The notes: a model not told the origin generated them from the letters alone. Positions 52,547 to 61,840 are shown, counted from the stretch's first letter. The stretch: 64,000 bases of DNA from Ktedonobacter robiniae (GCF_016587375.1 NZ_BNJG01000001.1:310001-374000); one strand, 5' to 3'. Numbers and translations: made by a program.

Positions 52547-53452
52547 ATGCACATTGAGGTTTCCCAAAATACTGTCACCAGTACCACGAACAATGTGCCA
52601 ACTCGTTCGTCAGAGGAGCCACGACGTCAGAGACGCAGGGGACGTTTCTGGAGTACGCTCGCCTTTTACACTGCGATCGGCTTCTTTATTCTTAACATCC
52701 TGGCCATGGTCTTCACGGTTGTGCTTGACTCGCTGGGCAAGCAGTGGTTCGCGACCTGGCTCCCGGAAGGACTATTTACCACACAATGGTACGCCTTCGC
52801 ATTTAGTGACCATGATATCGTGCAACTCCTCTCGAACACGCTCATTGTGGCGCTTGGCGCAACCTTTATTTCCATGCTTGTAGGCTTCCCCGCTGCCTAC
52901 GTGCTGGCGCGCCAACAGTTTCGCTTCAAGGGAGCGCTGATGGGCTTTTATCTACTACCAATGCTTGTACCGCCACTTGCGTATGGTATTCCGCTCGCGA
53001 CAGTTTTGCTACGCTACATTGGTGGCGAATTACCAGGCGTCATTCTCATCAACGTTGTACCCACTCTGCCCTTCGTTATACTCATTCTCGTTCCTTTCAT
53101 CGAACAGGTGGATATCTCGCTGGAATCAGCCAGCCATATGCTCGGCGCGAATCGCTTACAAACGTTCTGGCGAATCGTGCTCCCCCTGGTTATGCCAGGT
53201 TTGCTCACCGCGGGCATACTGGCGGTTGTGCGCGTTATCGCGATGTTCGAGCTGACCTACCTGGTCGCCAACGCCGATGCCGGAACTCTCGTCGTCACCC
53301 TGTACGGAGATGCCTTTGCTTCGGGTATGCGGCCAGAGCAAGCAATCAACGCGATGGCTGTCGTCTATATGCTCACCACCATGGCGCTGCTGATCATAGC
53401 GCTCTGTTTCGTCAAACCGACACAATTCGTTGTGCGCCTGAAAGGGAAGTAA
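52547..53452 (+). CDS. ABC transporter permease, PotC/FbpB type
   Basis: 301 residues, six helices after a 35-residue Arg-rich cytoplasmic N-terminus. EAA loop S-H-M-L-G-A-N-R-L-Q-T-F-W-R-I-V-L-P-L. It begins 3 bases after the other permease and completes the transporter; the isomerase gene follows after 95 bases. Confidence 0.93.
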   Translation: MHIEVSQNTVTSTTNNVPTRSSEEPRRQRRRGRFWSTLAFYTAIGFFILNILAMVFTVVLDSLGKQWFATWLPEGLFTTQWYAFAFSDHDIVQLLSNTLIVALGATFISMLVGFPAAYVLARQQFRFKGALMGFYLLPMLVPPLAYGIPLATVLLRYIGGELPGVILINVVPTLPFVILILVPFIEQVDISLESASHMLGANRLQTFWRIVLPLVMPGLLTAGILAVVRVIAMFELTYLVANADAGTLVVTLYGDAFASGMRPEQAINAMAVVYMLTTMALLIIALCFVKPTQFVVRLKGK

Positions 53453-53547
53453 CACTACATGTCGTCTTGCCAAATTATGCGCAGCGTTTACGCTACAGCA
53501 CTTTATTCCTCGATATGTTCATTGTTGGCTCATAGATAGGAGGTCCA

Positions 53548-54969
53548 ATGACTCAGTCACTAGAAGACCGCTTCTTTTCGTCGGATCCTGCTCAACGCCA
53601 GATTGCTCGCAGTCTGTATAAACGCGTAAAAGATCTTCCTCTTGTCTGCGTCCACGGACATGTTAATCCAGCGATGCTTTGCGCCTCCAACTACGACTGG
53701 GGGACACCCGTTGATCTCTTGATTATTCCCGACCACTATATTTTCCGCATGCTCTATTCCCAGGGTATCATGTTAGAGGAACTGGGCATCCCCTCCAAAG
53801 AGAAGGGGGGCCATCTCGCGACGCCAGATCATCGCAAGGTATGGCAGATCGTCTGCGACCACTGGTACCTGTTCCGAGGGACACCATCGAGTCTCTGGTT
53901 GCGTGATGAATTACGCGATATCTTTGGTATCGAGGAGAAGATAAACTCCGCCAACGCGCAGAAGATTTACGACGCCCTTGAAGCGAAACTACACAACCCT
54001 GAGTTTCAGCCACGCCAAATGTTTGAACGCTTTCACATTGAGGTACTCGCCACGACCGATGCTGCTACCGATACACTTCACTATCATGAAAGCATTCGCC
54101 AATCGGGCTGGCACGGGCGCGTCATTCCAACCTTTCGCCCTGACATGGTTGTGAATATCGACGCGGAACACTTTGCAGAGAATATTCAACGCCTGAGTCA
54201 GGTGTCCAACATCGACGTAACCAGTTATCCCTCGTATATCGCAGCGCTGGAACAGCGGCGTCGCTTCTTTAAAGAGATGGGAGCTACCGCCACCGATCAT
54301 GCCGCCATGACCGCGTACACCGAGCATCTCAGCGAACGTGAGGCTGAGATTATTTTTCAACGAGCATTGAAGGGTCAGATCAGTACAGAGGATGCGCGCC
54401 GCTTTACAGGTCATATGTTGCTTGAAATGGCGCGCATGAGCGTTGAAGATGGCCTCGTCATGCAATTGCATATCGGAAGCTATCGTGACCACAATTCTGC
54501 GATTTACGAGCACTTCGGCCGTGACATGGGCGCTGATATCCCTGTCGCCAGCGAATTTACACGCAACTTGAAACCCTTGCTTGACCGCTTTGGGCGGGAA
54601 GATGACCTGACCATTGTTGTATTTAACCTCGATGAGACAACCTATAGCCGAGAACTCGCACCACTGGTGGGCCACTATCCCGCCCTGCGCCTTGGTCCCC
54701 CCTGGTGGTTCTTTGATAGCTTGAACGGTATACGCCGCTTCTTCGATAATGTCGTGGAGACTGCCGGGCTATACAACACCACTGGCTTCAACGACGATAC
54801 ACGCGCCTATCCCTCCATTCCTGCGCGCCATGATTTATGGCGGCGTGCCAGCGCCGACTGGCTAGCTGGAATGGTGCTACGTGGCATCATTGATGAAGAG
54901 GATGCCCATGAGATGGTTGTGGATATGGCCTATCGCCTGGCAAAGCAGGCCTACAAACTGGAGTCATAA
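53548..54969 (+). CDS. uxaC: Glucuronate isomerase
   Basis: 473 residues, the standard length. The amidohydrolase-type N-terminus has V-C-V-H-G-H-V-N-P, and later D-P-like motifs, L-Q-L-H-I-G-S-Y-R-D-H-N, W-W-F-F-D-S and F-N-D-D-T-R-A-Y are characteristic of UxaC. It converts D-glucuronate to D-fructuronate and D-galacturonate to D-tagaturonate. AGGAGG sits 4 bases before the ATG. It lies between an ABC importer and UxaE, giving a complete entry into hexuronate breakdown. Confidence 0.93.
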   Translation: MTQSLEDRFFSSDPAQRQIARSLYKRVKDLPLVCVHGHVNPAMLCASNYDWGTPVDLLIIPDHYIFRMLYSQGIMLEELGIPSKEKGGHLATPDHRKVWQIVCDHWYLFRGTPSSLWLRDELRDIFGIEEKINSANAQKIYDALEAKLHNPEFQPRQMFERFHIEVLATTDAATDTLHYHESIRQSGWHGRVIPTFRPDMVVNIDAEHFAENIQRLSQVSNIDVTSYPSYIAALEQRRRFFKEMGATATDHAAMTAYTEHLSEREAEIIFQRALKGQISTEDARRFTGHMLLEMARMSVEDGLVMQLHIGSYRDHNSAIYEHFGRDMGADIPVASEFTRNLKPLLDRFGREDDLTIVVFNLDETTYSRELAPLVGHYPALRLGPPWWFFDSLNGIRRFFDNVVETAGLYNTTGFNDDTRAYPSIPARHDLWRRASADWLAGMVLRGIIDEEDAHEMVVDMAYRLAKQAYKLES

Positions 54970-54971
54970 GA

Positions 54972-56411
54972 ATGCTTTATAATCTCAATCTACCGATCAT
55001 TGATACATCAGTCGTTACCCTCGATAACACAACATATGCCCTGGTCACGACAGCCATACCAGGCGAGAAGCTGCTCGCCGTGCTGGGCCATACCAATGGC
55101 TTTGTTGGGGAACTGCAACACAGCGACCGGGTTATGCTATGCGCCCGAACCCCTGAAAACGCGCGTGCTCTACGCGCACGTCTTCCATGGCTACAACCAA
55201 GCGTGCTAGGCCTGCAAACATCAGCAGGCTTTGGTGATCGCCTGGGCATCGCCACCCCTGGACATGTGCAAAGCGTACGCGACACAGGCGTGGCTCCCAT
55301 CTTCGCGCAACAATCGGTACGCGAAAATACACGTACGGGTCGTACACCACAACAGGTACTCGATGACGCCATGTGGGGAGCGTTTGAAGCTGGCTGGCGC
55401 GAGCCCTGGGGAGCGGATGCGGACCACTTGAAAGCCCTGGCTGATATTGAACCCTTCATCGCCGCCGGTTATACATTCTATACTATTGACCCCGGCGATT
55501 ACGTTGACGATGATGCCGAAGAAGATGACACTGCAACACTACGTCAGAAAGCCTCTGCTCTTCCCTGGAGCGATCTACGAAGCTCGCTCAATGAAACACA
55601 ACAGCGGTATCACCGACAATTCGATATTGAAGATCTTCCTCTAGCGTTTGATGAATATACCTTGCTCAAAGCGGTTGTCAAATATGGTGCTGCCGTGGCT
55701 CACATGGCGCGCATGACACGGAGGATTCAAGAACTCGCTGGTCAGCGTCCCTTTGAAATGGAGATCTCGGTTGATGAGACCAGGACCACAACCGCATTGC
55801 TTGAACATTTCTACATTGTATCCGAGTTGAAGAGGCTCAGTGTTCCTTTCGTCAGTCTGGCACCGCGCTTTGTGGGGCGCTTCGAGAAAGGGGTGGACTA
55901 CATTGGTGATCTCGCGGAACTGGAACAAAATATCGCTGGACACGCCAGCATTATGCGCTACTTTCACAATGCCTATAAGCTCAGCTTGCATACGGGCTCG
56001 GACAAATTCGAGGTCTATCCCATCACGATGCGCCATACCCAGGGCCTTGTCCATCTTAAGACCGCAGGAACAAGCTATCTTGAAGCCCTGCGCCTCATCG
56101 CTTCCATCGACAGTTCGTTCTTCAGGGAGATCGTCGAATTCGCTTGTAGCCGCTATGATACCGACCGCAAAACGTATCATGTCTCGGCCACGCTAGCGAA
56201 GCTTCCAGTCATCACGTCCTTAACTGATGAGCAACTACCAGATCTCTTAAACCAGTTTGATGCACGCCAGGTCTTACATGTCACCTTCGGGTCGGTCCTA
56301 GATACCTTTGGCTCCAGGCTGGACCACCTCCTGAATGAACACCAGGCGGACTACCAGGTGTTTATCAAGAGGCACTTCGATAAACACCTGGTAGCCTTTC
56401 GAAGCCGTTGA
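54972..56411 (+). CDS. uxaE: Tagaturonate/fructuronate epimerase
   Basis: 479 residues. Matches the UxaE (tagaturonate epimerase) family: G-F-G-D-R-L-G-I-A-T-P-G-H and D-A-M-W-G-A-F-E-A-G-W-x-x-P-W-G-A-D-A-D-H-L-K near the metal site, and the C-terminal F-E-V-Y-P-I-T-M-R-H-T. Epimerises D-tagaturonate to D-fructuronate, letting galacturonate join glucuronate catabolism without a separate tagaturonate reductase. Starts 2 bases after uxaC. The last codons contain a perfect inverted repeat (56351-56394). Confidence 0.88.
   Translation: MLYNLNLPIIDTSVVTLDNTTYALVTTAIPGEKLLAVLGHTNGFVGELQHSDRVMLCARTPENARALRARLPWLQPSVLGLQTSAGFGDRLGIATPGHVQSVRDTGVAPIFAQQSVRENTRTGRTPQQVLDDAMWGAFEAGWREPWGADADHLKALADIEPFIAAGYTFYTIDPGDYVDDDAEEDDTATLRQKASALPWSDLRSSLNETQQRYHRQFDIEDLPLAFDEYTLLKAVVKYGAAVAHMARMTRRIQELAGQRPFEMEISVDETRTTTALLEHFYIVSELKRLSVPFVSLAPRFVGRFEKGVDYIGDLAELEQNIAGHASIMRYFHNAYKLSLHTGSDKFEVYPITMRHTQGLVHLKTAGTSYLEALRLIASIDSSFFREIVEFACSRYDTDRKTYHVSATLAKLPVITSLTDEQLPDLLNQFDARQVLHVTFGSVLDTFGSRLDHLLNEHQADYQVFIKRHFDKHLVAFRSR
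56351..56394. repeat. Perfect inverted repeat inside the 3' end of uxaE
   Basis: Sixteen-base arms (56351-56366 and 56379-56394) are exact reverse complements with a 12-base loop, ending 17 bases before the stop. It encodes part of the UxaE C-terminus and so is under coding constraint as well. It could be an mRNA-stabilising or termination-related hairpin. Confidence 0.7.
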
Positions 56412-56604
56412 TCTCATAGCGCACACGAATGGTTCTCAGAGGGTTGGGGGTCGTGATCTCTTGATGCAGCAAACGCCTATTAGCACTTACGCTCTTTCTT
56501 CCATTGAAGGCTTCTGACCATCAAGAGCATAGCACTGCTCGTTAGTCCAGGTGATACCCACTTTGCTGTTCGTCTCCAAGGAAATGTTTTTTTGAAATAA
56601 AGAA

Positions 56605-56650
56605 GGCACCAGGAAAAGCACTATATCATGAGCTTTTCCTGGTGTCTTTT
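56605..56650 (+). terminator. Terminator of the hexuronate operon
   Basis: Stem 56606-56619 / 56632-56645 (GCACCAGGAAAAGC paired with GCTTTTCCTGGTGT, one G-U) with a 12-base loop, followed by a TTTT tract. It lies about 200 bases after uxaE; the rest of the gap up to 56810 shows no gene. Confidence 0.85.
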
Positions 56651-56810
56651 AAATGGGTCTAATGACCCATGTTTGGCGTGGCAGAGAAGACATATACTCA
56701 GGTGATAATGGTTGTTGTTGATATGGTAAAAGCACCATAAGAAAAATATTCTCGTGGCCCATATATCACAGTGACTCAATATATCACATTAGAATAGCAA
56801 GGAAGTTTTC

Positions 56811-57977
56811 ATGAGCACTTTCATCAGTAATATGCCTGTTCGGGTTGTAGCCCCCAGGAAACGCCGCCTCTTGAGTCCGCAAAGGATCTTAGTGACCTTG
56901 CTCTCGCTAATTCTTCTATGCGCGATCGCGTGCGGAGGCATTGGCTATTACTTCTCCAATGTACTTTTAGTACCTACGCACGATATATCCTATAATTTAG
57001 AGGCAACCAATGTAAGCGCGCAAGTGGTGACGCTGCCACACACTCAGGACACAGAGCAGCCAGGTACATTTGGCATCACCTGGGCCAACGGAGCAGCCAT
57101 CGTGGGCAAGGTTACCAACGAAAACCAGGACACCGTGACGCGCCAGTTACTCCAGACAACCGCCCCACTGGCATCACACACGATGGTCTCCTGGAATAGA
57201 GAGATATATCTAAACGGATTGAAGGATACACTGGAGCTACACATCAGCACCGTTCAAGTCTCGACGTCTTTAGGAGAGATGCCCGCCTGGTATGTGCCTG
57301 GTAAGCTGGATACCTGGGGCATCCTGGTTCATGGGCGAGGCGATACGCTCGATAGCAGCCTGCGCTTCATGCAACCGCTGGCGAAACTTGGCATACCCAT
57401 GCTTGCCATCTCGTACAGAAATGATATGAATGCCCCAGCTAGCCCGGATGGCTACTATCACCTGGGTGATACTGAGTGGCAGGATCTGGAGGCTGGCGTC
57501 AAGTATGCTCTGGCTCATGGCGCCCACCACCTCGTGCTATATGGCTGGTCGATGGGTGGCGCGATCGTTGAAGCGTTCCAGCACCGCTCACAATATGCGA
57601 GCAACGTTCAGGCACTCGTGCTCGATGCCCCATTACTCGATTGGCGCTCCACGCTGAGCTTTCAGGCTGCCAGTCGCTACTTGCCAGATGTGGTTGCCAG
57701 CACCGCCGAGTTCTTCGCCGCTCAACGCGCCAAAATCAATTTCGACGCGCTCAACCAGCTCAATCAGCCGCAGGGCAAGACCCCAATTCTGCTCTTCCAT
57801 GGCACAAATGATACCACCACTCCCGTCTCTGTAAGCGATACCTTCGCGCAAGCACATACCGATATTGTCACCTATAATCGCGTCAATGGCGCAGACCATG
57901 TCCAATCATGGAATCTCGATCCTCAGTGGTATAACACACAAGTGGAATCGTATCTGACACGCGTCCTGCACCTGTAA
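56811..57977 (+). CDS. Membrane-anchored alpha/beta hydrolase
   Basis: 388 residues. An N-terminal hydrophobic segment (about 24-50) anchors it, so the catalytic domain is likely outside. The fold is clear: oxyanion strand W-G-I-L-V-H-G-R-G, nucleophile elbow G-W-S-M-G-G, acid in L-L-F-H-G-T-N-D-T-T-T-P and His in G-A-D-H-V. It is a serine hydrolase of esterase/peptidase type; the substrate is unknown. No operon partners. Confidence 0.9.
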   Translation: MSTFISNMPVRVVAPRKRRLLSPQRILVTLLSLILLCAIACGGIGYYFSNVLLVPTHDISYNLEATNVSAQVVTLPHTQDTEQPGTFGITWANGAAIVGKVTNENQDTVTRQLLQTTAPLASHTMVSWNREIYLNGLKDTLELHISTVQVSTSLGEMPAWYVPGKLDTWGILVHGRGDTLDSSLRFMQPLAKLGIPMLAISYRNDMNAPASPDGYYHLGDTEWQDLEAGVKYALAHGAHHLVLYGWSMGGAIVEAFQHRSQYASNVQALVLDAPLLDWRSTLSFQAASRYLPDVVASTAEFFAAQRAKINFDALNQLNQPQGKTPILLFHGTNDTTTPVSVSDTFAQAHTDIVTYNRVNGADHVQSWNLDPQWYNTQVESYLTRVLHL

Positions 57978-58039
57978 TCATTCTTGCTACATGTCATAAC
58001 AAGCCCGTCTCCTTGAAGGCAGCGGGCACTTGACTGAGC

Positions 58040-58387
58040 TCAATAAAGCATTTGCGAACTAGGCAGAGGCATCAAAGACGTAATGTCGATGTGCGGAGAA
58101 AGAGGCAGGGGAACGATGCAAAAATCAAGAATATCCTCATCCATATGCAGCATCCTGAAAAGGCTATTCTTGAAAAAGAGCGGCACCTTTTCACCATTGA
58201 GCCAGATACAAATAACCCCTTCCTGTCTGCGCTGGCTCGAGCCAGAATAAACAATTTTTGCTTCTCCCGCAGCTTCTGCCTTAATCTTATCTTCAACTTC
58301 ATAGACGAGTTGTCTCAAAACAGAAAGTGAGCATGTACACACAATGTATGATTCAGTTCCTTCTAGCACCTTTCCACCTCTCTTCAT
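58040..58387 (-). CDS. Hypothetical protein
   Basis: 115 residues, not recognised. The ATG is preceded by an AAGGAG ribosome-binding site 3 bases away, and codon content is unlike a shadow of another gene, so it is probably real. It is mainly soluble (S-L-S-V-L-R-Q-L-V-Y-E-V-E-D-K at its N-terminal helix). It lies between the alpha/beta hydrolase and the HD/LuxR gene on the other strand. Confidence 0.5.
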   Translation of the reverse strand: MKRGGKVLEGTESYIVCTCSLSVLRQLVYEVEDKIKAEAAGEAKIVYSGSSQRRQEGVICIWLNGEKVPLFFKNSLFRMLHMDEDILDFCIVPLPLSPHIDITSLMPLPSSQMLY

Positions 58388-58470
58388 ATACTCCTTCCTC
58401 TCTACCTTTCTGACGACAAGAGCAACTTATCTGCTTTCAGGATAGTGTTATTACTATCTACCCTTGTACT

Positions 58471-58498
58471 TTGCTTCTTCCGCGATAATGGGTATAAT
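58471..58498 (+). promoter_or_regulatory. Candidate promoter of the HD/LuxR gene
   Basis: TATAAT at 58493-58498 with TTGCTT at 58471-58476, 16-base spacer. The -10 is exact and the -35 weak. It is 111 bases before the ATG. Confidence 0.5.
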
Positions 58499-58609
58499 GT
58501 GAGAGAAGTGTAGCATATAACCTTATGGTCATGCATCGGTGAGTTCCCCTATATCCAGATCTTTTTATAGAGTAGAGAGCTGTTTGCGCACCACAGGTGA
58601 GAGCGTGTT

Positions 58610-60181
58610 ATGGTTGAAAACAAGCGGTCAGATGAGAATCTAGCGACGCTGCTCTGCGCGCTTTCCTTTGCCACGGGTATGGGGTTTGGCGAGGACATGG
58701 AGCATGGGTTGAAAAGCGCCCACCTTGGCCTTCAGCTGGCCTGCGCCCTTCGACTCTCGCCCGATATACAGGAAGCCGTCTTCTATGGTGCACTGCTCAA
58801 GGATGTCGGCTGCACCGCCTGCTCGGCGGGTATCTCGGCATTCTTTCCGGATGACGAACAGGTGCCGCGTGCTGATTTCATGCTCGTCGATCCATCACAG
58901 CTTCATGAAATGCTGGGCTGGCTCTCGCGCAATGTCCCCCTGGATGCACGCTTCCCCAGTCGCGTCACCAAGCTCTTCTCCTTCATTGCCCAATGTGGCC
59001 CTGTCATTCGTGAAGCTATGCGCGGGCACTGTGAAGTGGCCGAGCTCTTTGCGCGCAGGCTCGGATTTCCAGAGACTGTGCAACACACGCTCCGCTTCCA
59101 GTGGGAACGTTGGGATGGCAAAGGGTTGGCTTATAGCTTAAAGGCCAGCGAGATCCCACTCCCCGCACGCATCTTACACCTGGCACAAGTTATGGAACTT
59201 ACAGCCAGCGTTGGAGGAACAGCCGCTGCACGCACCCTCGCCAGAGAAAAGCAAGGTACCCGCTTTGATCCAGACATCGTGGAGGCGTTCCTGCACCTGA
59301 CCCCCTCAGACCAGGGGGGAGACGACCCGGAGCACACAATAACCCGCGAAGCGATCATAAAAATGCGCCCATATACATCCGCTGATGCTGTCACGACAGA
59401 CCGCAAAGAAGATGTATGCCAGGCCCTGGCGGACTTTGTTGATGGCAAAACGCCTGGAACCTGGCATCACTCACAGCTTGTCGCCCAGGTAGCGGAGGAC
59501 ATAGGTAAGCAACTTGCCTTGACCCCTGGCGAACTCTACACATTGAAATGTTCGGCCCTGGTTCATGACATTGGCAAGGTCGCGACACCCTTTGGTATTC
59601 TTGTCAAAGGAGCACGTAGATCCCAAAGCGAGTGGGAAATTTATCGTCTCCACTCTTACTATACCCAGCGTGTCCTGGAACAGGTCGCTCCATTGCGCGA
59701 TCTTGCCCCCATTGCCGCCTCACATCACGAATGGGTCAATGGGCAAGGCTACCATAGGCAACTCCAGGGTGAGCAGATACCACTTGCAGGGCGTATTCTT
59801 GCCGTCGCCAACACCTATGTGCACACAACGCAAGAGGGACAACATCATAAGGAGCAACCTTCGCGTGTACTTGCTTCGATGTCTGCATGCGTGGGAACGC
59901 AACTTGATACCGCATGCTATGAGGCTCTGGTCGCTTCCTTGCAAGTTGGCGATACCGGCAAAAAAGTAGCGCCGAAGCGCTCACAGGCGACTGATCTGAC
60001 CCAGCGCGAAATAGAGGTGGTGCGCCTCCTCACCCAGGGGCAGAACACCCCTCAAATCGCACGCACCCTGAGTATCAGTAAAAAAACAGTTGAACACCAC
60101 CTGGCCCATATTTATACAAAATTCGGCGTCTCCTGCCGTACCGCCGCGGTTGCCTATGCCGTACAACAAAACCTTGTCTAG
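58610..60181 (+). CDS. Tandem HD-domain (HD-GYP-like) protein with C-terminal LuxR DNA-binding domain
   Basis: 523 residues. First HD-like domain at about 30-240: its H-D dyad is replaced (G-A-L-L-K-D-V-G), so it may be non-catalytic, although a W-E-R-W-D-G-K-G segment is retained. Second HD domain at about 280-430 keeps A-L-V-H-D-I-G-K, the later H-H-E-x-x-N-G-x-G-Y (variant of the HD-GYP signature), so it could be active on a cyclic dinucleotide or similar nucleotide. A C-terminal LuxR HTH (about 460-520) with L-T-Q-R-E-I-E-V-V-R-L-L-T-Q-G-Q-N-T-P-Q-I-A makes it a putative nucleotide-hydrolysing or nucleotide-sensing transcription factor. Confidence 0.9.
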   Translation: MVENKRSDENLATLLCALSFATGMGFGEDMEHGLKSAHLGLQLACALRLSPDIQEAVFYGALLKDVGCTACSAGISAFFPDDEQVPRADFMLVDPSQLHEMLGWLSRNVPLDARFPSRVTKLFSFIAQCGPVIREAMRGHCEVAELFARRLGFPETVQHTLRFQWERWDGKGLAYSLKASEIPLPARILHLAQVMELTASVGGTAAARTLAREKQGTRFDPDIVEAFLHLTPSDQGGDDPEHTITREAIIKMRPYTSADAVTTDRKEDVCQALADFVDGKTPGTWHHSQLVAQVAEDIGKQLALTPGELYTLKCSALVHDIGKVATPFGILVKGARRSQSEWEIYRLHSYYTQRVLEQVAPLRDLAPIAASHHEWVNGQGYHRQLQGEQIPLAGRILAVANTYVHTTQEGQHHKEQPSRVLASMSACVGTQLDTACYEALVASLQVGDTGKKVAPKRSQATDLTQREIEVVRLLTQGQNTPQIARTLSISKKTVEHHLAHIYTKFGVSCRTAAVAYAVQQNLV

Positions 60182-60365
60182 CATAATGAGAATCTCATCA
60201 GGTTAAGGAGAACGAACTTTGGGGGCTGTGCCTCGCGCCATTGTGAAGCGCCCCCGGTGGCCAGCGTTCGTACCCGGCGAGATAATGCATGCGGGCTAAG
60301 GTCTCATTCTAGCACACGCGTGTGGAAGCTAGCTATCCAGGAACAAAGCGACCAGGTAAAACACA

Positions 60366-60394
60366 TCGCGGGTATCTCGATGAGACACCCGCGA
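60366..60394 (-). terminator. Terminator of the SDR gene
   Basis: TCGCGGGT/ACCCGCGA (60366-60373, 60387-60394) with inner TCTC/GAGA pairs; in the minus direction it is followed by a short TTTT tract within 8 bases. It lies 11 bases beyond the SDR stop. Confidence 0.6.
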
Positions 60395-60404
60395 CCAGGA
60401 TCAC

Positions 60405-61154
60405 TTAGATTTGTGCCTGCCCTCCATCGACGAAGAGTTCAATCCCATTGACAAAGCTGCTCTCATCCGATGCGAGGAACACGGCGGCTTTCGCAATTTC
60501 GTCAGGATCACCCAATCGCCCTAGTGGCACGATGGACGCAAAGTGCGTCAAAAGCTGTTCACGCTCCTCCTCAGTCTGTACTAAGCCATTCAGTCCCGGC
60601 GTATTGGTCGGGCCAGGGCTGATCGCGTTGACCCGGATCTGGCGGGATCTCAGGTCCAGAATCCAACTGCGCGCGAACGAGCGTACAGCAGCCTTGGCTG
60701 CACTGTAAACACTCAACGCTTCAATACCTGTAATCGAGGTCGTAGAGCCAGTGAGAATGACTGAACCGCCGTCTCGCAAGAGGGGAAGTGCCTTTTGCAC
60801 GGTAAAGAGCGTCCCTTTGACATTGGCGTCAAACGTTTGATCGAAGTGAGCTTCAGTGACGGCCTCTAATGCAACCAGTTCTCCCCCACCGGCGTTGGCG
60901 AAGAGGATGTCAATGTGATCGTGACGCTGCTTGACCGTGGCATACAACTGATCAAGATCCGCTAGATTCGAGATATCCGATTGAACTCCAGTAATGTTTC
61001 TCCCGATCTGCTTGACTGCCTCATCGAGGAGGCCCTGGCGGCGACCGGTGATATAGACATACGCCCCCTCTGCGACGAAGCGCTGGGCTGCGGCGAGGCC
61101 AATGCCGCTGTTCCCACCCGTGATAACAGCAACTTTCCCTTCGAGTTTGGCCAT
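60405..61154 (-). CDS. Short-chain dehydrogenase/reductase
   Basis: 249 residues from the ATG at 61154 (GGAGG 8 bases before); an earlier in-frame ATG adds five residues. Classical SDR: T-G-G-N-S-G-I-G cofactor site, N-A-G-G, catalytic S in G-S-T-T-S and Y-S-A-A-K, and P-G-P-T-N-T-P-G. R after the first beta strand (G-R-R) suggests NADP(H) preference. Substrate unknown. It is the last gene of a two-gene minus-strand unit with the ABM-domain gene. Confidence 0.92.
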   Translation of the reverse strand: MAKLEGKVAVITGGNSGIGLAAAQRFVAEGAYVYITGRRQGLLDEAVKQIGRNITGVQSDISNLADLDQLYATVKQRHDHIDILFANAGGGELVALEAVTEAHFDQTFDANVKGTLFTVQKALPLLRDGGSVILTGSTTSITGIEALSVYSAAKAAVRSFARSWILDLRSRQIRVNAISPGPTNTPGLNGLVQTEEEREQLLTHFASIVPLGRLGDPDEIAKAAVFLASDESSFVNGIELFVDGGQAQI

Positions 61155-61222
61155 GATTGTTCCCTCCATTCGTAGTGTAAGTTGTCAGAAAAAAATAAAC
61201 TGCCTCAAGGTCTCTCAAGCCA

Positions 61223-61840
61223 CTATTCAGGCAGTTTTGCCAGGAGGATATCGACCTTCTCTATAGCAAGCGATCTCTCAACAAACAGTTGGGAAGCTCT
61301 TGTTTGCAATTGCGGCCAACGGGCCTGGTAATGTGCTTGCCGACCTGCGTCATCGGCGAACAGGTCCAGGGTACCAAAAGTCGAGGGTCCCAGGCGAAAT
61401 CCAAACCAGGCGATCGTTCCTGGCAACTGCTGAACAGCTAATGACGTTCCATTCAGGGCTTGCTCAACCGCTGCCTCTTTACCGGGTTGCGCCTCGAATC
61501 GCGAGAGAAAGCCTAGCGCCACCTCTGTTGGTGCTCCTTGTACAGGAAGCTTGGCCGCAAGCACATGGTGCTGCTTTGTAGTGCGCGGCTGTACGAGCAG
61601 ATTACTCACTCGCTCCAGCCTTATCCTGTATTGCTCCTTCGAGAGATGTGCCTGCCGACCTGCTTCATCGGAGAACACATCGAAGACATTGAATGCTGAA
61701 GGCTCCTGGCGAAATGCGATCCAGGTGGTTGTGGCATGCTCCTGCTGAACGATGGAGAACGCTTCCTGGAGAGCCTGCACAATGAGTGCCTCATTACCGG
61801 ACTTTACCTCTACTCGCGTAAGAGTTCCTACAATCGCCAT
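61223..61840 (-). CDS. Protein with two antibiotic-biosynthesis-monooxygenase (ABM) domains
   Basis: 205 residues made of two similar halves: each has an ABM-like ferredoxin fold with the pattern W-[IF]-[AG]-F-R-x-x-P-S-[AT]-F-x-x-[FL]-D-[VL]-F-[SA]-D-[ED]-A-G-R-Q-A-H, at about 40-70 and 145-170. ABM domains act as small monooxygenases on quinols or polyketides, or as stress-linked proteins. It is followed by the SDR gene 68 bases later, so the two may act on the same aromatic or quinone substrate. Confidence 0.85.
   Translation of the reverse strand: MAIVGTLTRVEVKSGNEALIVQALQEAFSIVQQEHATTTWIAFRQEPSAFNVFDVFSDEAGRQAHLSKEQYRIRLERVSNLLVQPRTTKQHHVLAAKLPVQGAPTEVALGFLSRFEAQPGKEAAVEQALNGTSLAVQQLPGTIAWFGFRLGPSTFGTLDLFADDAGRQAHYQARWPQLQTRASQLFVERSLAIEKVDILLAKLPE

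Noticed and set aside
53989..54675. Minus-strand ORF of 228 codons inside uxaC
   Set aside because: Antisense to glucuronate isomerase, which has strong family motifs; no start signal on the other strand.
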